From Daphnia carinata (lineage: Eukaryota > Arthropoda > Branchiopoda > Diplostraca > Daphniidae), in the NCBI RefSeq assembly GCF_022539665.2, contig NC_081339.1, forward strand, positions 1,054,001-1,118,000: 64,000 nucleotides of DNA, read 5' to 3'. Both the position numbers and the translations under genes were made by a program. The notes below the pieces were generated by a model that was not told where the DNA came from, made no database searches, and saw only the letters and a program-made list of their open reading frames with translations. Positions 11,601-22,345 of the stretch are shown in pieces. Numbering within the stretch: position 1 is the first letter of the stretch; the number at the start of each line of letters is the position of its first letter.

Positions 11601-12646
11601 ATTTTTAGAAGGATTTCAATCGACATTTGGTAGCCATTTTTCGAGCGATGTTAGTGAGATACAGGGGGGTTGGAAAAGAAGAGTATCCCGTGATGATTGT
11701 CGCAATAACAACAGTTTTTTTTTTCAGACCGGACGGGCGCAGTTATAACGTAAACATAGACGGGAGGATACTGATCAACTATGGGTTTCTACAAAAAATG
11801 ATCGTTCTTTAATGAAATCCTTTTTTCCGCTTCTGATTCTAACCCGCCGTCTGGAGTGGATGGTTCAAAACCAGCGCCGAGTACAGATACATGAGATAAC
11901 CAAACAAAAGTTTGTGTGGAAGAAAAGCACGGGACAAAAACTTGATGCTACCTCCGTGCGCAATCTTTTTATTCAGTTAATTATGGACGTGTAAAAAAGA
12001 AGAACTCTTTTGGTAGCGGCCGCAGCTTTTATCCGCGTTTGGAAATCAAAACAGGATGTTTAACTTCTTTTCTTTTCGCCGAAAAAAAAAGAAATAAAAG
12101 GGGGGAATAAACAATCAAGATTACGTGGAAAAAAGAAAAAAAAAACAAGTACACGATGGGAAACGAAAGAGAGGCAACTGTTAGCTCTTTCGTCAATCGA
12201 GATTTTCTTCGCACCCTCAGCGTTGCATCGACGTGACTTCTCGTCTATGTAATCACGTAGCGGCTTTCGTGTTCCATTCTTTCTTTCTTTTTTCCCCTTC
12301 TTTTTACATTGTGTCTATGTCGTCGACCCTCTTTTTATCATCGCGCAGTCGATGAGTTGTTCAGAAGCGATGAGGGGAAAAGAAGGAGATGGGAGAGGAG
12401 ACGATAAAAAGAGAGAGAGACAGAGGAAGTTCCAAAATCTTTTTTTCATGCTGTTAACGATCGAAAATAAAAATAGATCGACTTACGGGATAACGAGTTT
12501 TCACGTTACTAACGCACTACAATCTAATATTTGAATAGAATTAAATGCGATCCAATTTCTTATGTCGAGTCAGACCGATAAAGCATGAAATAAAAGATGA
12601 CCGCCCCCCTTTCACCAAAAAATTCTAATAAAAAAATAGCACATAC
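8641..12646 (-). other. Large Ddr intron with simple repeats
   Basis: About 4 kb without a convincing exon. It contains poly-G at 9502-9511, an AC tract near 11397-11412 and many T-runs. The missing end of the discoidin domain should lie here but was not recognised. A short minus-strand piece near 8690 (FTVCNVR) only weakly resembles it. Confidence 0.5.
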
Positions 12647-12756
12647 CTCTTCGCTTTTGGTGTCCTTGTAACGAACCCATTTCGCTAAAGATTCTCTCCA
12701 GTATTCGAGCAGAAAATGTTCGGTAAACTCCTGCCCTTGGCCGTTTCCGAATCGTC
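12647..12756 (-). CDS. Ddr: Ddr exon: discoidin domain core
   Basis: 110-nt exon reading GRFGNGQGQEFTEHF followed by LLEYWRESLAKWVRYKD. The acceptor (TTGACAG) and donor (GTATGT) are canonical. The split Gly codon joins exactly to the single G left by the upstream exon. Confidence 0.85.
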
Positions 12757-12865
12757 CTGTCAAACGTTAAAAAAATGATGTGAATTGTTTGTTTCCACCT
12801 TTCTAATTCATTTTTCTACGAAATTCAGATTCTCTAGTTTAATACTAATTCACTATTGCGTTTAC

Positions 12866-12987
12866 CTTGGGTCTCGACGGCCGTGATGACGTGGTCCGTT
12901 TTCAAATCGATCTCGAGTCAGTCACGAGGCTGATGAGTGGCCTGTTGGCGAGGGCACCACGCTCCTCCATTTCTCTGCACGCGTACC
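12866..12987 (-). CDS. Ddr: Ddr exon with in-frame TGA
   Basis: 122-nt exon with canonical acceptor (TTCTTAG) and donor (GTAAAC), phase-compatible with both neighbours. It reads GGAWCPRQQATHQPRD, then TGA (plus-strand TCA at 12918-12920), then LEIDLKTDHVITAVETQ. In this family an aromatic residue, often Trp, is expected at the stop position; TGG to TGA is one transition. The rest of the exon is intact, which argues for a recent lesion or a base error. Confidence 0.8.
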
Positions 12988-14101
12988 CTAAGAAAAACGA
13001 AAAAACAAATAGTTAATGTTGCGCTTTAGATTGATGTCGACATTTAAAGTCCTTTAAATCGTTCGCCAGTCACGAGAGATCGTCTGCACGATATTCATCA
13101 AAACAATTCTCGCTAGTCTCTTTTTTTTTCAAACAAGAAAAATCATATAAAGAACGTGAAAGAAATAGGACGGGTGTTTACTACGATGACTTCATTATCG
13201 TGATTTCTCTACGAAAACATAAAATAGCGCCGAGTCAGCCGAAAAGAATAAAATAAAAAAAGAAGACCCGTTTGCTATTGAATGAAATCGTGAGAGAAAA
13301 AAAGAAAAGGAAAGACAGGAATCGAGTCTGGTGTTGTTGACTGTTTGGACTGTGAATGGTGACAATAGAACGTGCAAGAGTCTATCGCATCAATTCCATT
13401 TTTTTTTCTCTTCTCTGGAATTCGACGATCGACATTTCAATGTTGGATTTAGCTCTACATGACTCAGTCATTCCAACTCGTGTTCCATAACTTTCCTTTC
13501 TTGTTCAATTTTTTTTCTTTTTTGCTTAACACAAATCTCTACTTGCCTTATTTTCTTTAGAATTTGGTTTTAACATAAAGATGATTTTATTTTTTAAGGG
13601 ATAGAAAAAGAACAGTTAGCTGTGATCGTAATGTGAGGGTTCCTATCGTAACTTGTTAAAAGCGAGAACGTCAATTAGCAATCGATGGTGCGCCCTCGGT
13701 TCCATTTCGTTCCCGAGACGCGTTCAGTTATAAATCGAGACGACATCGGAGAAGCAGGAATAGAAATAAAGGGACCTACCACGAGTTCACAATTTCGTTC
13801 GTTGGATTAAAAATAAATAATAAATGTAGCCTTCAGCAATTCTTATAATGTAAACTGTCAGTGGCGAGTGAAATGGTTGGCTGTCAAACAATATTGAAAT
13901 TGACAGGAACGCGTCGCTCTAATGGAATGTGTCAACAGTTTTTAAATGCCCCGATGTTTAATCTCAGATTTTAATGAAACAAATTCCAGAATTTTAGTTC
14001 TTTTTTTTCTTATGGAATTTGTGTTTGTAGCTTATGTATTACATACTTTAAAATAAATTCATTTGAAAGCTTTAAAAAAAAATGTGCATATTGCATCGTA
14101 C

Positions 14102-14207
14102 CTGGCGTTGTGCGGTCCGACGCTGGCGCCGTCGAAGGACGAGCTGGCGGCGATGTCCTCGTCGCGGATGGCTCCCGATTCCATGCCCAAGGCGCCGGCC
14201 CATTGAC
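14102..14207 (-). CDS. Ddr: Ddr exon: start of discoidin domain
   Basis: 106-nt exon, acceptor AATTAG and donor GTACGA. It reads QWAGALGMESGAIRDED and ends SVGPHNAR. Discoidin domains normally open with a Cys close to ALGM that pairs with a Cys at the end of the domain; here that region shows Trp (TGG) and no Cys. Confidence 0.8.
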
Positions 14208-15803
14208 CTAATTGAATATGGATAGCGAAATGTTGCAAAATTAGACGACAGGAAAGCCAAAAATAAACATACACACAAAATTGATAGTAGACCACAAATA
14301 TTCCCGTGTTTTTGGCCAACTAAAAGTAAACAATGCGCCATGGTACTTACAATTTTTTTAAACCGCAAATTTTACTTTGAAATTTAGTTTGATTCGTTTT
14401 AAGTGTAAATCAATGCTGGAACTTTGCCTTCAGCACGTCGTCCCTTTTGTTTTCCTTCCGAAATCTGTTGCAAACTCCTTCATTACGTTCGCGCACTTTC
14501 TTTAGCGCCCCTCTTCAACTCGAAAATAAAGAGATAAAGAGCAATTAGCGCTAATTGAAAATACTTGATACAGCAAGCTCGAAGAGTCGACGATGTTTAC
14601 GCTTTTCAACGCTAGTGACCTCCCCGCTGTTTCCGAAATGCATCGACATCCACGAGATAACACGAGCAGAGCAAAGTCTTTGCTTCATTCTCTCTTAATG
14701 ATGACATCTTAAACTGACAATCGCTATGAACGACTATCACAGTTTTTCACTAACGTTTCAAATGAGATTTCAATGCACGAATTAAAAAAAGCCAATGACG
14801 TAGCTCAACTTTGAATATATCTCACTCTGCCTGCAGTCTCCGTATATCTGAAATGGAGTGACAATGCCAGCAAAGAAAACTAAAAAATGCGAATAATTTA
14901 GTATATAACCTTGTAGCGTAGCTACCAACGCAAGTTCCTCCTAGCGTTTGGCAAATTATAGCTTATAGCCAAGAACACGCAAGTTCTTGAGGAAGGCTAT
15001 AGCTTGCTTCCAGCCATCAGCATCAACCAAGGCTGTCCATGAAAGAAACACTTATCGTCAATGTCTTCCATAGTATCGTCTAATGTTATAATGCCAATAA
15101 AACTTAAAGACTGGTTTCATGCGCAACGAAGGAAATGCTAAGCGACAACACGGTGAAATGAGAAATCGTGTTGAAAGGCCCAAATGTTCCAGTTGCGAAC
15201 GGGATGACGCAGTTTAAAATACTACTTTGAGGTTGTTTCTGAAATTTGCACCATCACATTGAAAATCACAATTTTTTTATCAGCTAACATTTTTTTTTAA
15301 AAAGTCGAATCGCACGAAAACTTTTGTTATATAATGCGCAACAGAAACTCGTAAGACAAACTAAAATAAGCAAAAGGGATAGTGTGCTAAAATGCCGCCA
15401 GATGGCGCTCAACAAGAATGAAATTGATTCCGCGCAAGTTATTGCGTTAGAGTGCCGCCAGAGGACGTTCAACAAGAATTAAGTTGATTCCGCGCAAGCT
15501 ATATTGTGCTATCCAACTGGTCGTACTCGTTATAATTATTTCACGATCAATATCATATATTATGCAAATTAAATATTATTTTCGAACTAATTAGTATTTT
15601 GAACAAGATGCGAAATTTATTGAAGTTTGCGTAAACGCAGAATTAAACCTGATTATGTTTGATTGAAATTTTGAAAATTAAATAAAATCATACCAAATTT
15701 CAAACAGTCGGGCGGCGATTCTTGCTCGATTCTTGATAAGCAAGTGGAAAACGGGAAAAAATTCAAAGTTTTTTCTACGATAGCCAAAAGTACGAAAAAT
15801 CTC
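14208..15803. other. Spacer upstream of Ddr and of the proline-rich ORF
   Basis: No gene was recognised. It should contain the promoters or first exons of the divergently oriented Ddr (minus) and proline-rich gene (plus), but no clear TATA or initiator element can be assigned. A 60-bp tandem duplication lies at 15384-15503. Confidence 0.45.
15384..15503 (+). repeat. 60-bp tandem duplication (two units)
   Basis: Two adjacent units share TGCCGCCAGA, TTCAACAAGAAT or CTCAACAAGAAT, and TTGATTCCGCGCAAG at a 60-bp spacing. They differ at roughly ten positions, so the duplication is not recent. Confidence 0.8.
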
Positions 15804-15806
15804 AAA

Positions 15807-17506
15807 ATGCAAAATTTCTTTGCAAATTTCGCTGTGTGGATAGCGTACGTAATCGGCATCGAACTAGAAGACGAGGTTCGTTACGAAAATCCTCATATCG
15901 AGACACCTGAGAGGGACCCCGACTATGATTCCCGGCTTCAATCTAAACGACCAGTACCACCCAATGGCAAGATCCTCTACGTGCCGGAACCACCGGGCCG
16001 TCCCGAAAGTCAGGGGAGCAAGAATTGTATTATCGAAATGCCCGAGGATGTGAAACCGGAAGCCAAATCGTTCTCGTACGCCCGTTATGATTCCCGGCTT
16101 AAATCTGCACGACCAGTACCAGTCTATGGTAAAACCCTGTATATCCCAACCCCCGTTCCACCAGTCCGTCCGGAAAGTCAGGTGAGGGGGCACTGCATTA
16201 TCGACATGCCCGATGAGGTGGAACCGGAAGCCAAATCGGCCTCGTATGTCTGTTATGACCAAATGCCGCAAGGCAGCGGTAACTCAGGCGTCGACGCTTA
16301 TGGCAACGATCCAACAGCACCCAATTTTATACCTACACCACCTAATAGTCCGCCTGTTTCGAACGTGGCACCACCACCACAAGCTCGTTACGAAACTAAG
16401 GTAAACACAGGCGTGCTCATCGACATGTCCAATGTGGAGGTACCTGCCTCTGGTGTCCGCTACGACCTAATGCCGGAAGGATTCTGTAATTCTGGCATTG
16501 AGGCTTATCGGAACCGGCCGCCCCCGGTTCCCTTTATCCCCCTCCACCGTATTGGCCGCCCGTTTCGTATGTACCCCCTCCACGACAAACATCTCCGTGT
16601 TTTGTACCTGAACAACCTTGCTGGCCGCCCGTCTCGCACGCGCCCCCTGAGCCGCAAGAGCCTGTAGCTGAAGTTCGTGTCTACGATTATGCGCCACGGA
16701 CAACGTCGGAGGAAGTATTCGTAGCGAAAGACGTTGACGATCTTATAGATCTGACATCAGAAGTCTCAACGCATGAACCTACCGGCAATAGGGCTCGTGA
16801 CGCTTCTTTTTACGCTACACAGCCGGCCAATCAGCACCAGGCTTTGGAGCGTCATCGAACTCAAAATGTGGCTGAACATGGTTGCCCAGCAGATGATACC
16901 ATACCACTCTCAAGGCTTGTTTGGCATGGTCGCAGGTCTTCACTGAAGAACGAGCGAAGGACTGCCCAAGGGCTTAACATACCACATACGAGGGATTCCT
17001 ATATTGGAACGCAAACGTCTCCCCCACCGGTCATTGAGGCCACTCCATCTGTCGAACAGGGATATGTGCCTTTTAATTCTGAATATCGGGATGAACCATC
17101 CAGGGTAACTCAACAACCTCCAGGAGTTACCAACAACCCGGTATTCAATATGGTTGGCCCCGTGAACCGAAATGGCGACTTAACAAAGAAGAGGGAAGAA
17201 AATTTGACCGGAACATACAACCATCCGGCACAGGTGACATTGCGTAAGCTGCTCGTTGAATTAGACAAGGAGAAACAGGAACGGGAGCGGCAAAAGGCAC
17301 AACCCCAGGTCAAAGGGGCCACTCCATTTGTCAAACAGAGGTATGTGCCACCAAATCCTCAATATCGCAATGATCCACCCATGATAATTCAACGACCCCG
17401 ACGCATCGTGGCCACTCCATTTGTCGAACAGAGGTATGTGCCACCAAATCCTCAATATTGCAATGATCCACCCAGGACAATTCAACGACCCCGACACGTC
17501 AACTAA
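15807..17506 (+). CDS. Secreted-type proline-rich repetitive protein, one frameshift
   Basis: No family is recognised. The first ATG is at 15807; codons upstream in frame lack another ATG. The N-terminus (MQNFFANFAVWIAYVIGI) is hydrophobic and could be a signal peptide. Two blocks of about 60 residues follow, each with YDSRL, RPVP, LY.P, RPESQ, CII.MP and PEAKS. Next come variant units (YD.MP.G..NSG) and a Pro-rich linker. After about 16530 the coding sense moves to another frame (YPPPPYWPPVSYVPPP and on), open to TAA at 17504-17506. The C-terminal part has about three copies of a unit with ATPFV.QRYVPPNPQY. The single frame change lies next to a run of five C at about 16521-16527. Uninterrupted, the product would be about 565 residues. 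Extracellular or cuticle-like structural use is only a guess. Confidence 0.6.
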
Positions 17507-19369
17507 ATTTGGTTTCCCTAAGGACGAAGTTAAATTCAACTTTGCAGTTATGTAACTTGAATTTATTTCCGTCGTTTAGCGAAATGCAATGATCTTCGTT
17601 TCTTTTTCTTGTCATCACTGTTCTGTCAGTGGAATATTTTATCTTTTTGGCCCGCAAAAAATCCTAAAACATGTAACGACGCTTATACCGTGTTGTACTT
17701 CGACTCAATTGAATGGCGAACCCGTACACGGAGTTGTTCATTGTCGCGAATTTGATTCTTCCATTCACTTTCTATTCTAATTGTCTTCTTCCGGCAAACT
17801 TGTTTGCATGAGCAAGAGAGTAACGGTATAGCACTTATTTTCGTTAAAAGTGCTTGCCAATATTCTCTGCCATGTTTACGACTGCTGGAAGGGGACGATA
17901 GAAGATGAAAGTGTTGGTTGTTTTCATTTTTGCGACCGTGACACGACTACCTCTACGGGGGATTTTATCGTTAAATGAGTCGTTCAATTTCAGTGGAGCA
18001 ACACACGAGAAAGCGTCGGTCATGTTTTAGGATCAAAATTTGGTTCCAAATTTGTATTGTGTTTGTTTTTTATTTCATCAATAAATGGATTCAACTCCAA
18101 AATAACCTGCGTTTTTAAATTTTTAAAAAATAGTATTAAGATAATAATCGAAAAAGTTATGTCACAAAAATGAGAAAATCATCCTTAAACTGCGGACTTA
18201 CATATGAATCAAACGAAGGGGGGGGGGGAGAAAGCAAATAAAAAAGAACCACGGGTTTCAAATCGCTATTAGTTAAAAATTTAGTTAGATGTCATAATCG
18301 CTCCCACCATTTACCCTAAACTGAGACTGTCTGCAACCTTGAAAAACTAATTAACTCAAGTTGCTTCAGGCCAACAGGTGACTTGTGGGTTCAAAGTGGA
18401 CATTTAAAAGCAAGACGTAATGCTACAGCCATACGCAGATCAACTTTTATCTCCATCCACCAAACTTCTCTATTTCGACATGAAGGTAAGGCAGTTCATT
18501 TAACATTGATTAGTGTGTTTAAATTTGAATATATATATAGGATTGACGTGCACGGAGTAATGAAGGATTTTGAACTTTCTCTTCTGTTGTGTTGCTTCAT
18601 TGCGGAAAATAAATTTCTCGTCCAAACGGTTGAAAAAGTTTGTAGAAAAAGAACTATCCATTTTGTGACTGGAGTACATATATTCATTTAAACTTGCAAT
18701 TTCACTACCCACATGAAAACTAAGGCTTATGCAATATGGGAGAAAAAACAGTAACCAACTAGCATGGTTTCTGAACAGCTTTTGTCTTATTGGATGTGGC
18801 AAATCTATCCTATGTTTAATAGTTTTTCGCATTCTTTCAGTGCCACTTTACAATGCAAAAATAAAAACCTTCGCGTTATTGTTTTATTTCTGAGATACTC
18901 ATTGTTTTTCCCCCTTTATCCTTGCGTTCTGGACTTTAAAACATCTTTGTTGTGGTCTGCGATTTGCTCGTTTGACGAAATTCTATTTACGGAAAGTGTT
19001 TAAACGTGGCCGTAGGGTTTCGCCAATCAAAATTAAACACGAGTCACTTGATCAGCGGAAAGACCTTAATTTTTTTCTTTTGACAAAAGGAAAGAAATTG
19101 ATGCCATATGTGGAATAAGTTGATCTTCCGCTGTTTGCGCCCAATGAACTTTGCGCATCCGTTCTAATGCTCGTTATTACTAGCGCAACGCTAGAGGGGC
19201 ATGCAAGCAGATGCGTCTCCGTTATGATCTAATCGGGATTCCCTAGACCGGAGAACTATGAGGGCTCTTGAGATGGTCATCACGCGGATGGCACGGACGC
19301 TACCGAATGTTCTAGTCGACAGCCAAAGAAATCCGAGATGGTTTCACACTGTAAGCTCTTTCTGACAAA
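17507..19369. other. Spacer, no gene recognised
   Basis: A+T-rich, with a poly-G run at about 18219-18228 and short open frames on both strands lacking homology-like features. The distal part probably contains the promoter of the phospholipase gene, but no element can be named with confidence. Confidence 0.45.
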
Positions 19370-19919
19370 ATGATGCGTCCTTTTCACTTGGCCGGCTCAA
19401 TTGCCATCCTCTTTGCTATTATTGGGCGCATTAATGAATACCATACGCCGCGAGCGAGTACAAGAATAGAAAAGAGTAAGGCCGATAACAAGGCCGAACA
19501 GATAATTAAAGGCCGCTATATAGAATTTCGCATTTTCGGCCGAAAAAGGCATAGTGAAGGGAGAGAAAGGGAAGGAAGGCTAAGTGAAGGCACGTATCCT
19601 ATTTTTTTGTATTCTTTTCGTCCGCTGGCGATGTAATGGGAGAGGGAGGGGGTCGGTCGTACGATTTGACGTCACGGAGTACAGAGTTGTTAGAAGTGCT
19701 GGATTGGACGAAACCAGAGGCCGGTTCGGTAGCCTGAAGGGTAGACCCGTGTATTCGAGTGAAGGATCCGTCAGGGGGAAATCTAACCGGAGTGGATCCG
19801 GTGATGCCCAATTTTTACGCTTTTGGCGTGCTCGAAGATGGTGAGGTGGAGCGCCGGTTTTCATTCAATGGAATCGCGCTCAAGGAAACGGCTGCAGTCT
19901 TCACGCTCAACGGGACCAA
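19370..19919 (+). CDS. PLA2 gene, tentative 5' exon(s)
   Basis: A frame open from 19738 to 19919 reads MPNFYAFGVLEDGEVERRF and ends LNGTK before a GT (19920) whose phase fits the next exon. Upstream in the same frame an ATG at 19636 is followed by plausible coding, but a TGA at 19735-19737 interrupts it. Another ATG at 19370 gives MMRPFHLAGSIAILFAIIGR, a good secretory signal candidate in a different frame. How these connect is unresolved: either an unseen intron or a lesion. Confidence 0.4.
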
Positions 19920-19991
19920 GTAGATAATCTTTCGTTTTATATTCATTTAACGTTACATTATACTAATCATGGCTCATTTGTTGACAAACAG

Positions 19992-20309
19992 AGGAGCTGT
20001 GCTCCGCCAAATGACTGACGGACATCATTTGATTCAGCTGATATACGACGCTGACCTGTCATTGCAAGATTGCGAATACATCACAGATACAGAGACGGCC
20101 ATGGCCTTCCAAGAGAAATTAACTAACGAATATCGGCAATTATCATCCATTGGTCACAACACTACCATTCGCATTATCGAGAAATGGTCAGACCTGCCGG
20201 AAGATCTTGCACGATCAGCTGTTTACCGCCGAATGAAAGCGGAATGCCGCCAGCTTCACTCACGTATGCGCAAGGCTGCCCGTCAATCTGAGGATCAGTC
20301 ATCTGTCAG
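19992..20309 (+). CDS. PLA2 gene, propeptide exon
   Basis: 318-nt exon beginning after ACAAACAG and ending before GTACGA. It reads GAVLRQMTDGHHLIQLIYD and then ADLSLQDCEYI, typical of the region ahead of the catalytic core in arthropod group III secreted phospholipases A2. It ends with two bases of a split codon, a phase accepted equally by both downstream catalytic exons. The ATG at 19969 lies in the upstream intron and is probably not the start. Confidence 0.65.
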
Positions 20310-20675
20310 GTACGAGAGTAGATTAGTTAACCCATCCGTCCTTGCTTCCAGCATTTCTTGGGAATCGTAAACCAGATTCATCTACCTGAGTTCTACTCAA
20401 ATCTACTTCTTGTATATTGCCTTACATTGTAATTTTTAACTTTGTGATTTATCTTACTAACTGGGTTTCTCTTTTTTTCCCATCTGATGGATCACTACTT
20501 TTCGTTTTACAAATTTCAGTCTTTTTTCCTCCTTTTTTTCATTGCTTTTGGACTTGGAAATGTACAAAGAGGGTTAGCATAAGATTTAAAGATTTTATGG
20601 AGGGACGGGGAGAAGGGCATCGTTTTGGAATATCATTGGTTTTGGAGTCAACACGTTGCGTTATTACTGACGCAG

Positions 20676-20889
20676 CAGGAGGAAACGCGATATCATGATG
20701 ATGCCTGGAACGATTCGGTGTGGTTCCGGGCATCGTGCCACCAAGTACAAGGATTTGGGAGCAGAACAGGCCGTCGACCGCTGCTGCCGCCGCCACGACC
20801 ACTGTCCAGAAACCATCCGGAGTACCAAAACAGAATACGACATCACCAACAACCGACCAATCACGATATCTGCGTGACTGCGATGAGAG
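20676..20889 (+). CDS. PLA2 catalytic exon A (degraded alternative exon)
   Basis: Encodes a dibasic processing-like site (RRKR), the calcium-loop region (RCGSGHRATKY) and the catalytic VDRCCRRHDHC with the His-Asp pair. The enzyme class hydrolyses the sn-2 ester of phospholipids with Ca2+. The acceptor is a CAGCAG tandem (NAGNAG), the donor GTGAAG. Two defects show: the Trp expected before the first Cys is Arg, and the exon is 214 nt, not a multiple of three. The frame is lost near 20874, inside the final Cys-containing motif. It is homologous to exon B and has the same entry and exit phase by design. Confidence 0.7.
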
Positions 20890-21377
20890 GTGAAGTACGA
20901 ACTGCACGAGTGCAGTACTTGGGAATGTATAGGCTAATTTTAGGCAATTATTTTAGCGTTACAATTGATGTTTGGGATTCATTCGCGCGGTGTACAAAAT
21001 TCTTCTCGAAAATGTTATAGAAACAAAAGGCATGCACGTCTTTCCACCACTAAACACAATTTTAGTCTCAGCTTTTTTCTTTTAAAAAACAAATCCTCTT
21101 TCAGAGCTCGTTTTCCAGCTGTCAGATGTCTTTAATGTGAGACATTTTTCGGCTTGTCTCCTTCGTTGCTGTCCCTTAGTCTTTTTGTTTTCGTTTTTCT
21201 CGGGGAATTCTATTCTTGATTAACACACACACTCCAAGTTGTCTTGCGTCTTCCGGCTATTCGAAACCTTCTTTACAACAACCATCTCAACATAACAGCA
21301 AAAAAACAAAAGATCCCCACACAATGCAGTTGAATCAGCAAAATGCGAACCTCGAACCTCCTTTTGCGTATTTGTAG

Positions 21378-21602
21378 GAGAAGGCGTGAAGCAGATGATC
21401 TCTACATAGTTCCCCACACGAAGTGGTGTGGAAAGGGAAATCGGGCCGACGGACCATCTCACCTGGGTGGCTATGCAGCAGCAGACAGATGTTGTCGCCA
21501 ACACGATCAGCAATGCTCACACCACATCTCTGCCTGGTCCGAGAAATTCGGTCTGTACAATAGCCGGCCTTATACGGCCATGCATTGCACTTGCGACGAC
21601 AG
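21378..21602 (+). CDS. PLA2 catalytic exon B (intact)
   Basis: 225 nt, exactly 75 codons between phase-2 borders. It starts with an Arg-rich site (RRRE), then KWCGKGNRADGPSHLGGY (Ca2+ loop), AADRCCRQHDQQC (catalytic His-Asp) and HCTCDDR. All core Cys expected of group III secreted PLA2 in this segment are present. The acceptor is TTTGTAG and the donor GTAAAT. It is the probable working catalytic exon. Confidence 0.8.
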
Positions 21603-22085
21603 GTAAATTCCCTCCGCCCCCCTGCCTTCCATTGTTTTGGACGTCGAAAGGATGCGTAAAGTTCCGTTATAGAGATAGTTAAAGAAAGCGAAATTAGAAA
21701 GAGATTCGCCAAGGACGTAGGAGAGATTGGAGAGACCAATTTGAAATTACGAAGAATTTATGCAAGGCCAGTTCGATCCATCTTTGTCGTAAATGTTTGA
21801 AGGCATAGGGTTAAGTATGCAGTTCTGTCAGTTCGTATGCAACGCCCAGAAATCATGTAGGATTTGGTGCGTTAGGGACCGTTAGAATGAAAATGGTAAC
21901 GGGCCACAGTGTGCTGACCTTCTTGGCCGATATCGCCTTGCCTTCAGCGGTCCAGCCGAACTTTCATTCCGTTTTTCCCGGGACTTATTTAGAACGTTTG
22001 ATTGCCTTCAGACGAAATTACAGGCTTTGTAGTCGCCTCAGCCAGGAATTTAACAACATTTTTGTTTATTCTTTAAAAAATATAG

Positions 22086-22166
22086 ATTCCGTTCCTGTTT
22101 AAAGCAAGCTAACACGGCTGCCTCCAACTTGGTGGGCAAACTGTTCTTCAACATCATTCAAATCAA
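22086..22166 (+). CDS. PLA2 gene, penultimate exon
   Basis: 81-nt exon reading RSCLKQANTAASNLVGKLFF, the helix after the catalytic core in group III PLA2. It is entered after AAATATAG in the phase left by exon B and ends before GTAAAT with two bases that complete a Lys codon in the next exon. Confidence 0.75.
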
Positions 22167-22232
22167 GTAAATATTATTGAATAAGAAATCATTGTCAATG
22201 GCGCATCATAACTCTATTTTTCTTTATTACAG

Positions 22233-22345
22233 GTGTTTTGTGCTCAAACCAGAGAAAGTTTGCAAGAAAAGCTCGTGGTGGGGGAAATGTACAACAGAAT
22301 GAATGGAGAAAAAGGGCTCACCTCCGCGATCCTATTCCGTATTGA
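22233..22345 (+). CDS. PLA2 gene, terminal exon
   Basis: Begins after TTTATTACAG, reads KCFVLKPEKVCKKSSWWGN and ends with TGA at 22343-22345. The two Cys match the C-terminal disulphide region of the family. Together with 19992-20309, exon B and 22086-22166 this forms one phase-consistent secreted phospholipase reading frame. Confidence 0.75.

Larger units (their letters stand above)
8199..14207 (-). pseudogene. Ddr: Discoidin domain receptor (collagen-receptor tyrosine kinase), extracellular part only
   Basis: Discoidin domain receptors are membrane tyrosine kinases that bind collagen through an N-terminal discoidin domain followed by a discoidin-like domain. Five minus-strand exons in the expected order give ALGMESGAIRDEDIAASSS, GAWCPRQQ, LEIDLKTDHVITAVETQ, GRFGNGQGQEFTEHF, GQLTDGKLGADNF and VGWRNDSRNGQPVEIVF. 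Exon phases of the first three exons join correctly. The end of the discoidin domain (the conserved stretch before GIASYQMP) was not found in the intron at 8640-12640. No transmembrane or kinase exons are present down to the inverted repeat at 7.14 kb. Exon 12866-12987 carries an in-frame TGA. The first Cys expected before ALGME reads as Trp. No signal-peptide exon was identified upstream of 14.2 kb. Family assignment is firm; the copy looks non-functional unless the sequence is faulty. Confidence 0.8.

Noticed and set aside
15864-16271. 135-codon minus-strand open frame
   Set aside because: It is the antisense shadow of the repetitive proline-rich gene; its apparent repeats mirror the plus-strand repeats.
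16500-16540. Programmed ribosomal frameshift in the proline-rich ORF
   Set aside because: No slippery heptamer with a downstream stem was seen; the switch lies at a C-run and similar breaks occur in unrelated genes of the window, so an indel is simpler.
18383-18691. 102-codon plus-strand open frame
   Set aside because: A+T-rich composition without domain, start context or splice support; overlapping minus-strand frames are equally long.
20625-21020. Long frame across PLA2 exon A
   Set aside because: It is a different frame from the one containing the CCRRHD catalytic motif and runs through the splice donor.
21335-21739. 134-codon minus-strand frame opposite PLA2 exon B
   Set aside because: Antisense of a well-supported catalytic exon with canonical splice sites.
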